Assembly (NCBI GenBank): GCA_900498135.1
Contig: LR026961.1
Location: forward strand, 1,580,375 to 1,644,374
Length of the DNA stretch: 64,000 bases
Reading direction: 5' to 3'
From: an uncultured Desulfatiglans sp.
GTDB lineage: Bacteria > Desulfobacterota > DSM-4660 > Desulfatiglandales > Desulfatiglandaceae
A model generated the notes under the pieces. The model had not been told where the DNA came from, ran no database searches, and saw only the letters and a program-made list of their open reading frames with translations. The position numbers and the translations under genes were made by a program. Every line of letters begins with the position of its first letter. The first letter of the stretch is position 1. Positions 54,045-62,346 of the stretch are shown here, one piece after another.

Positions 54045-54878
54045 GGTGGTCCGCTTCCAGGGCTGATCGAAGGCCTCCATGACATAGTAGATGTAACCCT
54101 CTTTCCCGGCCCGATCCAGAAAGCGCCTCAGGAACGTCGCCTCGTTGGACATCGAGGCCACGGCCGACACCCGGGTCCGCCCGTTGCTGGGCCAGCCGAC
54201 CTCCGCAATCACGATGGGTTTGCCGGGAAACAGCGTCTTCAGTTCGTCGATCCGCTCGACGACGTAGTCCACTGCCCTGTCGACATGGATGCCTTCCCAA
54301 TAGGGGAGCATGTGGACGGCGAGGTAGTCGACGTGCTCCGCAAGCTCAGGGTTCTTGACCCAGACGTGCCAGGGCTCCGCCGTGCTGACGGGGATGTCGG
54401 TGGCCCTGCGCACGCGGTCGAGATAGGTGAACAGCTGTTCGAGCGGGACGTCGTTCCGGAGGACGGCCTCGTTTCCCACGATGACGCGCACGATGTTGTG
54501 TGGGTTGGCGAGGATTTTCAGGAGTCGCTGGATCTCCTCTTCATTCCGGTCGAGCCGGGCGTCGATCCAGGCCCCCAGCGCCACATTGATGTCGTGTCTT
54601 TCAGCGAGTTCCGATATCCGGCCCTGGACGCCGTCCACGGTGTAAGTGCGGATGGCGTGGGTCGTGCCGGAGAGGAGGGCCAGGTCGGCATCGATTTCCT
54701 CTTCGCTCGGGTAGATCGATTGCACCGGGTCGTCTCCCGCCCGCATGGGGGAAAACGAAAAGCCCTGGATCCGCGGAGGCCAGCGCGGCTCCTGCTCGGG
54801 GCGGTTCAGGAACGCCCACAGAGAGATGGTGAGGATCGCCACCGAAATGCCGATCAGGATGTTTGAACGATTCAGCAT
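54006..54878 (-). CDS. GH17 glucanase/transglycosylase domain protein (N-terminal half of GH17-GT2)
   Basis: This 290-residue protein has an N-terminal membrane segment (residues 7-23) and a GH17 TIM barrel with 'VRVIVGNEAVLRNDVP' (catalytic acid/base Glu) and 'PIVIAEVGWPSNGRTR' (nucleophile Glu), then 'MEAFDQPWKRTTAES'. After that the frame turns into unrelated residues and stops, because the following linker DNA is inverted. The ATG at 54878 has AGGA upstream; the open frame beyond lacks family signal. In fused relatives the domain acts in the periplasm on glucan made by the GT2 part. The catalytic domain is complete. Confidence 0.8.
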   Translation of the reverse strand: MLNRSNILIGISVAILTISLWAFLNRPEQEPRWPPRIQGFSFSPMRAGDDPVQSIYPSEEEIDADLALLSGTTHAIRTYTVDGVQGRISELAERHDINVALGAWIDARLDRNEEEIQRLLKILANPHNIVRVIVGNEAVLRNDVPLEQLFTYLDRVRRATDIPVSTAEPWHVWVKNPELAEHVDYLAVHMLPYWEGIHVDRAVDYVVERIDELKTLFPGKPIVIAEVGWPSNGRTRVSAVASMSNEATFLRRFLDRAGKEGYIYYVMEAFDQPWKRTTAESARSVRQRGI

Positions 54879-55242
54879 GTGTTTTCCTGTGCGAAGGATG
54901 GATTCTTCGGGATGCCCGGGCCGGAGGCGGCCGGGGATCGGATTCTGCGCAAAATGCAGAACACTTCCACTGGATGCCTTGTCTGCCGAAACCGGTGTGG
55001 TCGGCAACCTTGTGTATCTAACTCTCCTAAACTATCATACGCCCGTAGTGGCTGAGCGCAAACCGCTTTTCGCAGGAACAGCCTTCTGACGGTTCTGCCC
55101 TTCGCCTCAGCGGATCCGGAAAGCGACGAGGAATGCAAGGCGGTTTTTCGAATTTTGAAAAGAAATGGCTGCCGCTCGATGGTGCGACGGATAGGCAAAA
55201 GATGGACGAATTCTTATCAAAAAACCTTAACGGAGGTCGACC
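54879..55242. other. Intergenic region without a recognised gene
   Basis: About 360 bases between the divergent GH17 and DsrE-like genes. Promoters for both should lie here. ACGGAGG at about 55230 is the ribosome site of the DsrE-like gene. Nothing else was recognised. Confidence 0.45.
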
Positions 55243-55554
55243 ATGAAGGTGTTGTTCATCATTACCACGGAGGACGGGGAGACCATTTACAACGCCATGA
55301 GGCTGGCCAATGTCGGCGTGAAGAAGGGGGACGAGGTCAGCGTCTTCATGCTGGGCAAAGGAGTCCTTTTCGAACAGGCCGGCAGTGATCAGTTCGACGT
55401 CATGGGGCAGATGAACCAGTTCGAGGGTGATTTCTATGTCTGAGGCGTCTGCATGAAATCCCACGGTCTCGTGGGATCAGCCTCCTGCCCTATCGGATGG
55501 ATGGATGACCTCTATGAACTTTCCATGGACGCCGATAAGGTCTTGACCTTTTGA
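55243..55554 (+). CDS. DsrE-like protein with in-frame UGA (probable selenoprotein)
   Basis: Read through a TGA at 55441-55443, this frame gives a 103-residue DsrE/DsrF-fold protein ending at the second TGA (55552-55554). The first 66 residues ('MKVLFIITTEDGETIYNAM', 'EVSVFMLGKGVLFEQ') and the part after the UGA ('GVCMKSHGLVGSASC', 'DDLYELSMDADKVLTF') together make one normal-length family member. The UGA is codon 67 in 'GDFYV-U-GVCMKS', where relatives have Cys, giving a U-x-x-C redox pair. A hairpin with a GGTCTC loop follows. DsrE-like selenoproteins are known from deltaproteobacteria. It probably carries or transfers sulfur (persulfide) groups. Confidence 0.88.
55458..55477 (+). promoter_or_regulatory. 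Bacterial SECIS hairpin in the dsrE-like gene
   Basis: ATCCCAC (55458-55464) pairs with GTGGGAT (55471-55477) around the loop GGTCTC. The stem begins 14 bases after the UGA. Spacing, stem length and the GGU-type loop fit SelB-dependent selenocysteine insertion elements. Confidence 0.8.
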
Positions 55555-55632
55555 CCCAATGACGGGTTTGTTCCGGGCAGGTCCGGCATCGGACTCGCCC
55601 CGCCTGGGAGGTCCAAGGGCGCGGCGAGTCCG

Positions 55633-55821
55633 ATGGTCCATTGCGGGCAGCAGAGGGGGACCGAACAGTGGCCCCTGATTCTCACGGGTACCCTCGCCGC
55701 CTTTCTCGGTGTCATGGCCGGCAGGCGCTTCCTTCACAAGATCACCATGTCGACGATCCAGGCCCTGACCGGCGGGCTCCTGGTGGTGATTGCCCTGGCG
55801 TTGGCGATCGGTGTGATTTGA
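55633..55821 (+). pseudogene. C-terminal remnant of a TSUP permease
   Basis: The 62-codon frame ends in 'LTGTLAAFLGVMAGRRFLHK' and 'ALTGGLLVVIALALAIGVI', the typical last two membrane segments of TauE/SafE-family sulfite exporters. The upstream DNA does not encode the rest in any frame, so this is a 5'-deleted relic. It lies between the DsrE-like gene and the siroheme/ferredoxin gene, in keeping with a former sulfur-related cluster. Confidence 0.5.
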
Positions 55822-55890
55822 ACCCACCTGTAAGGAGGTCGAAGGCGAACGCTCGATAGCGTAAGAGAGGCGAGGAATAGGTGGATACAA

Positions 55891-56718
55891 ATGATGAAGT
55901 GGCAGGCAGATGCCGAGGCAGAGGTGAAAAAGGCGCCGTTCTTTGTTCGGAAGCGGGTGCGCCAGCGCGTGGAGGCGCAGGTTTCGGCGGAAGGACGTCA
56001 GGTGGTGACGCTGGACGACGTGCAGGCGGCGAAGAAGCGCTTTCTGAGCCGCATGAGCGAAGAGGTGCAGGGTTTTCAGGTGGAGGCCTGCTTCGGATCA
56101 CAAGGGTGCCCCAATCGGATCATCGAAGACAGCGGCCTGGTGCGGTCGATTGAAAAGGTATTCCTGGAGCAGGATCTGCGGGGTTTTCTGGAGCGGACGG
56201 TGCCCGGTCCTTTGAAGCTTCATCATGAGTTCCGCGTTGCCCTGGCGGACTGTCCGAATGCGTGCTCCCAGCCGCAAATCAAGGATATTGGACTGATCGG
56301 TGCGGCCGCGCCGTCGCGAACGGATGCCCCTTGCAATGAATGCGGCGCCTGCCAGGATGTGTGCCGGGAGGGGGCCGTGGCGGTCGACCCGGTCGGCCAC
56401 GGCCCAGTGTTCGAGTGGGACCGATGCGTCCGGTGCGGACAGTGCATCGGAGCCTGCCCCACCGGCACCATAGGCTGCGGGGAGCGGGGGTATCGGCTGC
56501 TGATCGGGGGCAAGCTCGGGCGTCACCCGAGACTGGCGGAAGAACTCCCCGGCCTCTACGATGCGGATACAATCCTGCATCTGCTGAAATTTTGTGTTCG
56601 GTACTATAAAGAGCACAGCAAGGGTGGAGAAAGGTTCGCGGCCCTGGTGGAAAGGGCCGGGCCGGCATTTTTCGACCTCCTGTCGGCGGAAGCCCGTCAT
56701 TGCCGGAAAGACGCCTGA
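55891..56718 (+). CDS. Siroheme sulfite/nitrite reductase-like protein with ferredoxin domain
   Basis: This 275-residue cytoplasmic protein has an N-terminal helical part of the type seen in protochlorophyllide-reductase-related proteins (1-60), a sulfite/nitrite reductase half with cysteines in ACFGSQGC (C-x5-C) and DCPNAC (C-x3-C), the classic siroheme-[4Fe-4S] ligand set, and a two-cluster ferredoxin domain with CNECGACQDVC and CVRCGQCIGACP. It is much shorter than DsrA or full sulfite reductases. It could reduce a sulfur or nitrogen oxyanion or serve in electron transfer or siroheme handling. The neighbouring DsrE-like gene suggests sulfur metabolism. Confidence 0.8.
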   Translation: MMKWQADAEAEVKKAPFFVRKRVRQRVEAQVSAEGRQVVTLDDVQAAKKRFLSRMSEEVQGFQVEACFGSQGCPNRIIEDSGLVRSIEKVFLEQDLRGFLERTVPGPLKLHHEFRVALADCPNACSQPQIKDIGLIGAAAPSRTDAPCNECGACQDVCREGAVAVDPVGHGPVFEWDRCVRCGQCIGACPTGTIGCGERGYRLLIGGKLGRHPRLAEELPGLYDADTILHLLKFCVRYYKEHSKGGERFAALVERAGPAFFDLLSAEARHCRKDA

Positions 56719-56958
56719 GAGGACCCGTTCGATCATCCATAAATTATTGTCAACGCGGCTGGCCTCCTATTCGGAAAGCGTTGTCTTGTCGGTGCGCCGG
56801 GTCGTGCGGAATTCGGCGTGCGGGGGGGGGACAGGTTACCTCCAGGATTATGGCCGCTGAGTCGACTCGGTAGGCCTTGGTGAAGATAAGGACCAGGCCG
56901 CTGAAAAACTCAAGGCTTTCCTGGTGCAGGCCAGCCGACGCTTACGCGGGGATGCCGA

Positions 56959-58089
56959 TCAGGCCAACGTTTTTTGAAATCTTCTGGATGCCAGCCATAA
57001 AACCGCCAATCCCATGACTGCCAGGGCGGCCATCTGGGGCCAGAGGACAGACGGGCCCACCCCTTTGAGGAAAACGCCTCGGATGATGACGAGGAAATAC
57101 CTCAAAGGATTGAGATAGGTCAGCCACTGGATCGGGACCGGCATGTTGGCGATGGGGAACATGAAACCGGACAGCAGAACGGCCGGGAAGTAAAAGAAAA
57201 AGGTGCTCATCATCGCCTGCTGCTGCGTCCGGCTCACAGTGGAGATCAGGAGACCCACGCCGAGGGTCGTCATCAAATAGAGCGCTGTTGCCGCAAAGAG
57301 CATCAAGAGGCTGCCCCGGATCGGCACCTCGAACCAGAAGACCCCGAGAACGGTAATGAGGATGACGTCCGCGAATCCGATCAGGGCGAAAGGGATCGTC
57401 TTGCCGATGATGAATTCGGCGGGGGTGATGGGGGTCACCATGATCTGCTCCATGGTACCGATCTCCTTCTCCCGCACAACGGCCATGCTGGTGAGCATCA
57501 GGGTGATGAGCATGACGATGATGGCGATGACGCCGGGGATATAGAAATTACGGCTTTCCAGGTTTTCATTGAACCACGCCCTCGTCAGGAGAATGACTTC
57601 AGCAGGCTTGGTTGCCGCGCCTTTGATGCGGCGGAAACGTTCGAGCACAAGATCCTGCGAAAACCCTCCGGTGATCTTGGTGCTGTAATCGAGCACGATT
57701 CCCGCTGTGTTGGAGTCCGTTCCATCCACGATGACTTGTAGTGCTGCAGCCCGTCCGGCCCGCAGATCGCCCTCGAAGCCTCTGTTGATTTGCAGGACCG
57801 CGCGGACGCGGCCCCGGTCGATCAGGTCGCGGACGTGCGCCGGATTTTCGGCCCTTTCCATGATGTCGAAGTAGTCCGTCGCTGCGAACCGTGCGATGAG
57901 TTCACGGCTGGCCGGGCTGTTGTCCAGATCGTAGACCGCGGTGGCCACATCTTTGACGTCCGTCGTGACTGCATACCCGAAGACGAGCAACTGGATCACC
58001 GGCATCAGGAAGATGACGCCTTTCATCCGCGGGTCCCGAAAGATCTGGATGAATTCTTTGGTCAACATGTGCCGGATACGTTCGATCAT
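56959..58089 (-). CDS. ABC-2 exporter permease (YbhR-like)
   Basis: This 376-residue inner-membrane permease has one N-terminal membrane segment (23-43), a large periplasmic domain (about 45-175) and five more segments toward the C-terminus ('MLITLMLTSMAVVREKEIGT', 'MEQIMVTPITPAEFIIGKTI'). This matches YbhR/YhhJ-type ABC-2 subunits. It is the last gene of a six-gene minus-strand operon and starts 3 bases after the previous permease gene stops. The two permeases likely form a heterodimer. Confidence 0.9.
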   Translation of the reverse strand: MIERIRHMLTKEFIQIFRDPRMKGVIFLMPVIQLLVFGYAVTTDVKDVATAVYDLDNSPASRELIARFAATDYFDIMERAENPAHVRDLIDRGRVRAVLQINRGFEGDLRAGRAAALQVIVDGTDSNTAGIVLDYSTKITGGFSQDLVLERFRRIKGAATKPAEVILLTRAWFNENLESRNFYIPGVIAIIVMLITLMLTSMAVVREKEIGTMEQIMVTPITPAEFIIGKTIPFALIGFADVILITVLGVFWFEVPIRGSLLMLFAATALYLMTTLGVGLLISTVSRTQQQAMMSTFFFYFPAVLLSGFMFPIANMPVPIQWLTYLNPLRYFLVIIRGVFLKGVGPSVLWPQMAALAVMGLAVLWLASRRFQKTLA

Positions 58090-58092
58090 GGT

Positions 58093-59226
58093 TCACACCA
58101 GCTTCTTCCTGAACTTTACATTGGCCATCGCGATCATCATGATCCCGAATAACGTGAGAAGCGCGGCTTCGAGGTAAAGGATCTGCAGGCCGATGCCTTT
58201 TAGATAAATGCCCTTGAGTAGGGCCACGAAGTACCGGGCCGGAATCAGGTAGGTGACCATCTGGATGAATTGGGGCATGTTGCTGACCGTGTACATGAAA
58301 CCGGAGAGGAGGAACGCCGGCAGGAATGTCATCACCATGGCGAGCTGGCTCGCCAGCAGCTGACTCTTGGTGGAGACGCTGATCAGCAGGCCAAGCGAGA
58401 GTGCGCCTACCAGAAAGACGGCTGCCATTGCGAAAAGAAGCGCTGCATTGCCGCGCAGGGGGACATCGAAAAGGAACTCGCCCATCAGCACCGCCAGCAG
58501 GACGTCGAACATCCCGATCGCGAAATAGGGAAGCAGTTTGCCGAGAATCAGCTCCGGTCCTTTGACGGGGGTTGAAATCAACTGTTCCATGGTGCCTCTT
58601 TCCCACTCGCGCGCGATGGTGAGGGATGTCAACAGGGCGGCGATGACCATCATGATGACCGCGATCAGCCCCGGAATGATGTAGTTCTTCGACTCGAGAT
58701 CCGCGTTGAACCACACCCTGGGCCTTACATCGAGCGGCTGAGTCCATTCGGTTCCCCCTAGACGCCGGGTGATGTCGAGCGCCACATCCTGTGAATAGAC
58801 CATCGCAACGACATCGGCGTATCCGATGGCGATAGTGGCGGTGTTGGAGTCGCTTCCATCGACGATCAGCTGTACCGGGGCTTCCCGGCCCGATGCGATC
58901 TTTCCGCCGAAGCCCGTGGGGATCACCAGTGCCGCCAGTGCTTTACCCGAATCCACGGCGTTTTCGAGCTCCGAGTAATTGCGCGCATCCAGGGAACGCG
59001 AGAAATATGGCGAGCCTGTAAAGCGGCTGAGCAACTCTCGGCTAGCCTGCGAGTGGTCCTGATCCCAGACCGCCAGGGGGACGTCGTCGACATCGAGCGT
59101 CAACGCAAAACCAAAAAGGAGGAGGAGCAGCATCGGGATGGCAATCGACATGCCGAGGCTACGCGGGTCCCGGATGATATGAAGGAATTCCTTGCGGGAT
59201 ACCGCCCGGATTCGGAGCGTATTCAT
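58093..59226 (-). CDS. ABC-2 exporter permease (YbhS-like)
   Basis: This 377-residue inner-membrane protein is a close relative of the next gene: one N-terminal membrane segment, a periplasmic domain, then five segments, with 'LTSLTIAREWERGTMEQLIS' and 'TPVKGPELILGKLLPYFAIG'. It matches YbhS. Its ATG overlaps the stop of the ATPase gene (ATGA). Together with YbhR-like it forms the membrane channel of a tripartite exporter whose adaptor is encoded upstream. Substrates of E. coli relatives include some antibiotics and sodium or lithium ions. Confidence 0.9.
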   Translation of the reverse strand: MNTLRIRAVSRKEFLHIIRDPRSLGMSIAIPMLLLLLFGFALTLDVDDVPLAVWDQDHSQASRELLSRFTGSPYFSRSLDARNYSELENAVDSGKALAALVIPTGFGGKIASGREAPVQLIVDGSDSNTATIAIGYADVVAMVYSQDVALDITRRLGGTEWTQPLDVRPRVWFNADLESKNYIIPGLIAVIMMVIAALLTSLTIAREWERGTMEQLISTPVKGPELILGKLLPYFAIGMFDVLLAVLMGEFLFDVPLRGNAALLFAMAAVFLVGALSLGLLISVSTKSQLLASQLAMVMTFLPAFLLSGFMYTVSNMPQFIQMVTYLIPARYFVALLKGIYLKGIGLQILYLEAALLTLFGIMMIAMANVKFRKKLV

Positions 59227-60197
59227 CGCCTTACCTCCTGTTGGGGTTGTTCTGCCCGGTCCCTGTTCTCGATGAGGGAGACAAAGACGTCTTCCATGGA
59301 AGGGACGATACGCTCGACCTTCTCTACCAGATACCCTTTTTCGGAAAGGACGGTGTGAATCGCTTCCAGGGCCTTCTCACGCGATTCCGTCACCGCATGA
59401 ATCCGGTTTCCGAACAGGGCCGCTTCTTTGACCCCAGGTAGATCGGCGACCAGATCCATCGCCTCCTGCGGCCGCGGACACTGGATTTCCAGCACATCCT
59501 CCTGCATTTTCTCTGTCTTCAGGGTCTCCGGCGATCCGAGGGCGATCAGTTCGCCGCGGTAGATCAAACCGAGCCGGTCGCAATATTCCGCTTCTTCCAT
59601 GTAATGGGTTGTGACAAAAACCGTCACCGCCTTGCCGGAGAGTTCGTAGATCAAGTTCCAGAATTGCCGGCGGCTGACGGGGTCGACCCCTGAGGTGGGT
59701 TCATCGAGGAATATGACCTGCGGTTCGTGGAGTACCGCGCAGCCGAGCGCGAGACGCTGCTTCCAACCGCCCGAGAGGATGGATGTGCGCGAGCGCCGGT
59801 GCTCTTTAAGTCCGGCCATTTCGATGACCCATTCCTTACGGTCCCTTTTCTTTTCCCTCGGAATCCGGTAGATGCCGCTGTAGAAATCGATGTTCTCCTC
59901 GACGGTCAGGTCATCGTAGAGAGAAAATTTCTGGCTCATGTAGCCGATGTGCGCCTTGATCTTTTCGGACTCGGAAAGGATGTCGAAGCCCGCCACAGTT
60001 CCCGATCCGCCCGTGGGGGCGAGGAGACCGCACAGCATCCGAATCGTGGTCGATTTCCCTGCACCGTTGGGGCCGAGGAACCCGAATATCTCGCCCCTGG
60101 CCACCTCGAAGCTCACTCGATTGACCGCGATGAAGTTCCCGTATCTCCGTTCGAGATCGGTGACGGCCACCGCGATGCGGTTTTCTTCCTTAGCCAT
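59223..60197 (-). CDS. ABC exporter ATP-binding protein (second YbhF-like half)
   Basis: This 324-residue ATPase has Walker A GPNGAGKST, signature ILSGGWKQRLALGCA, Walker B 'VIFLDEPTSGVDP' and a switch histidine in 'FVTTHYMEEAEYC', plus the C-terminal domain common to drug-exporter ATPases. It corresponds to one half of E. coli YbhF, in which two ATPase domains are fused. The ATG at 60197 has GGAG nine bases upstream and overlaps the end of the first ATPase gene by 8 bases. Confidence 0.9.
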   Translation of the reverse strand: MAKEENRIAVAVTDLERRYGNFIAVNRVSFEVARGEIFGFLGPNGAGKSTTIRMLCGLLAPTGGSGTVAGFDILSESEKIKAHIGYMSQKFSLYDDLTVEENIDFYSGIYRIPREKKRDRKEWVIEMAGLKEHRRSRTSILSGGWKQRLALGCAVLHEPQVIFLDEPTSGVDPVSRRQFWNLIYELSGKAVTVFVTTHYMEEAEYCDRLGLIYRGELIALGSPETLKTEKMQEDVLEIQCPRPQEAMDLVADLPGVKEAALFGNRIHAVTESREKALEAIHTVLSEKGYLVEKVERIVPSMEDVFVSLIENRDRAEQPQQEVRR

Positions 60198-61131
60198 GGG
60201 CGTCATTCTCCTTCTCTGCCCCGAGCACGGAGACGAAGACATCTTCGAGGGTGGGCTCGATCGGCCGGATGCCCGAGTATTCGCAGCGCCCATCCCGCAG
60301 GATGGCGGCTACGTTACGAGCGGCGGCTTCGGGGGAGGAGGTCACCACATGGACCTTGTCGCCGAAGAGGCTGACCGAATCCGGGCCGAGCGCCCTCCGT
60401 AAGAGCGCGGCGGCGTGGCGGGCAACGGCGGCACGCACCTCCAGAATCGTCCCGCGCATCAACCGTTTGACCTCATCTGGGGTCCCCAAGGCGAGCAGGT
60501 GGCCTTTGTCGAGCAGGCCAAGACGGTTGCAGCGTTCGGCCTCGTCCAGGTAGGCGGTGGAAACGAAGATGGTGACCTTTTCCCTCAAAAGTTGATAAAG
60601 GATCCGCCAGAAATCGCGTCGGGAGACAGGATCGACGCCGTTGGTAGGTTCGTCGAGGAACAGGACCCTGGGGGTGTGGATCAGGGCGCAGGCCAGTCCC
60701 AGTTTTTGCTTCATCCCGCCTGAAAGATTCCCGGCGTGGCGCTTTTTGAAGGGCGTCAGATTACTGAAAGACAACAGGCGGTCGATTTTCGCGGCACGAC
60801 CTTTTCGCGGCACACCGTAGATGTCCGCGTAAAAATCAATGTTTTCCATTACCGTCAGATCCGGATACAGCCCGAAGCGCTGGCTCATGTAGCCGATATC
60901 CTCCTTGACGGCCTCCGCTTCACGGAAGGTATGCCGGCCGGACACCCACGCGTCGCCCGCAGTCGGGTCCATGATGCCGGTCAAGAGGCGCATGGTCGTC
61001 GTTTTTCCGGCGCCGTCTGGGCCGACAAGGCCGAAGATCTCGCCTTCGCCGACAGACAGTGTCAAACGGTCCACCGCCGGAACATGGTCGAAGACCTTGG
61101 TCAGATTCTCTGTTCGGATGGCGGCCATCAT
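60190..61131 (-). CDS. ABC exporter ATP-binding protein (first YbhF-like half)
   Basis: This 313-residue ATPase has Walker A GPDGAGKTT, signature NLSGGMKQKLGLACA, Walker B 'VLFLDEPTNGVDP' and 'FVSTAYLDEAERC', where the usual switch His is replaced by Ala-Tyr, so this nucleotide site may be degenerate, as in many two-ATPase exporters. It corresponds to the other half of YbhF. Its ATG overlaps the adaptor gene's stop (ATGA); two ATG codons in a row are present at the start. Confidence 0.9.
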   Translation of the reverse strand: MMAAIRTENLTKVFDHVPAVDRLTLSVGEGEIFGLVGPDGAGKTTTMRLLTGIMDPTAGDAWVSGRHTFREAEAVKEDIGYMSQRFGLYPDLTVMENIDFYADIYGVPRKGRAAKIDRLLSFSNLTPFKKRHAGNLSGGMKQKLGLACALIHTPRVLFLDEPTNGVDPVSRRDFWRILYQLLREKVTIFVSTAYLDEAERCNRLGLLDKGHLLALGTPDEVKRLMRGTILEVRAAVARHAAALLRRALGPDSVSLFGDKVHVVTSSPEAAARNVAAILRDGRCEYSGIRPIEPTLEDVFVSVLGAEKENDAHG

Positions 61132-62294
61132 TCGCCTTCCTGATTCAGCAGAATACGTCCGTCAGCCGGCATGCCCGGCTTCAGCTCCATGTTCGGGTTC
61201 GGGATGTCGATTTTGATGCGATAGACCAGCTTCACCCGTTCTCTTTCTGTCTGGACATGCTTGGGTGTAAATTCGGCATCCGATGCAATGAACGAAACAC
61301 GTCCCTCGTGGGACTTCCCTGGATAGGTGTCCGTGGTTATCTGAACCTTCTGGCCCAATCGGACCCGTCCAAGATCGGTTTCGTTGACATAGGCGCGAAG
61401 CCACACGTTTTGGATGTCGCCTAGTGTCACGACGGGTGTGCCCGGGGAGACGTACTCGCCGGCCTCCACGTTTTCGGAAAGAACGACGCCAGAAAAAGGG
61501 GCGGAGATGGTTGCATAGCCCAGACGGATCTCTGCGGCTGCGAGGGCGGCCTTCACCTGCTCAACGCGCGCACGGGCCTGTTCAATCGTCTCCGTCCGAG
61601 GTCCCTTCTTGAGCATTTCGTAGCGTTCTCTCGCCTCGCTCAGGGCGGCCCGGGCCTGATCGATCTGCTCCCTGCGGGGTCCCTCCTTTACCAGCTTCAG
61701 GTGCTCCTGCGATTCACGCAAATTCGCCAGGGCTCGCTCGTATTCCGACGCGGCCCGGTCGAATTCGCGCTGAGAAATCGTATTCCGATTGAGAAGCTTC
61801 GATTGCCGATCGAACTCGGTCTTCAGATGATCCGCGTTGACGCGCGCATTCTGCACGGCGGCCTCGGCAGCGGCGATCTCCTGCGGGCGCGATCCCGACA
61901 GAAATTCGTCCAGGTGGGCCTGGGCCTTTTGCATGACGGCCTGCCCCTGCGCGATTTCCTCCGGGCGGTAGCCCGCCTCGAGTTCGGCCAGAGAGGCCTG
62001 CGCCGCCCTCAGTTCGGCCCTGCGAAGAGCGACGTCCTGGATGAGATCGGAGCTCTCCATGCGGGCGATGATCTGGCCTGCCTCGGCTGCCTCCCCTTCA
62101 GAGACCGGACGCTCGATGACGAGGCCGGCGATTTTGAAGCTGATCTCCGCATCTCGCACCTCGATGTTTCCAGAGACATCGATTCGGCTCGAATCGCCCT
62201 TTGACCAGTGCCGGCGGTATTGCACGGTCAAAATGGCTGTGGTGATGACTATCAGGGAGGAGAGGATGAGGAGGATTCTTTTCTTTTTGGTCAT
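61128..62294 (-). CDS. HlyD-family membrane fusion protein (YbhG-like)
   Basis: This 388-residue periplasmic adaptor has an N-terminal membrane segment (residues 5-25), a lipoyl half ('GNIEVRDAEISFKIAGLVIE'), a long coiled-coil hairpin with repeated 'RRPQEI/RREQI' turns (about 85-245), the second lipoyl half ('ATISAPFSGVVLSENVEAGE') and a beta-barrel domain. It bridges the ABC permeases and an outer-membrane channel such as TolC. The hairpin contains several near-identical heptad blocks, suggesting internal duplication. It is the first structural gene after the regulator. Confidence 0.9.
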   Translation of the reverse strand: MTKKKRILLILSSLIVITTAILTVQYRRHWSKGDSSRIDVSGNIEVRDAEISFKIAGLVIERPVSEGEAAEAGQIIARMESSDLIQDVALRRAELRAAQASLAELEAGYRPEEIAQGQAVMQKAQAHLDEFLSGSRPQEIAAAEAAVQNARVNADHLKTEFDRQSKLLNRNTISQREFDRAASEYERALANLRESQEHLKLVKEGPRREQIDQARAALSEARERYEMLKKGPRTETIEQARARVEQVKAALAAAEIRLGYATISAPFSGVVLSENVEAGEYVSPGTPVVTLGDIQNVWLRAYVNETDLGRVRLGQKVQITTDTYPGKSHEGRVSFIASDAEFTPKHVQTERERVKLVYRIKIDIPNPNMELKPGMPADGRILLNQEGE

Positions 62295-62346
62295 GGCCGA
62301 TCTCCTTAGAAGCGGAATGCGTTGACAGACCGGGGCCTAAAATTCC

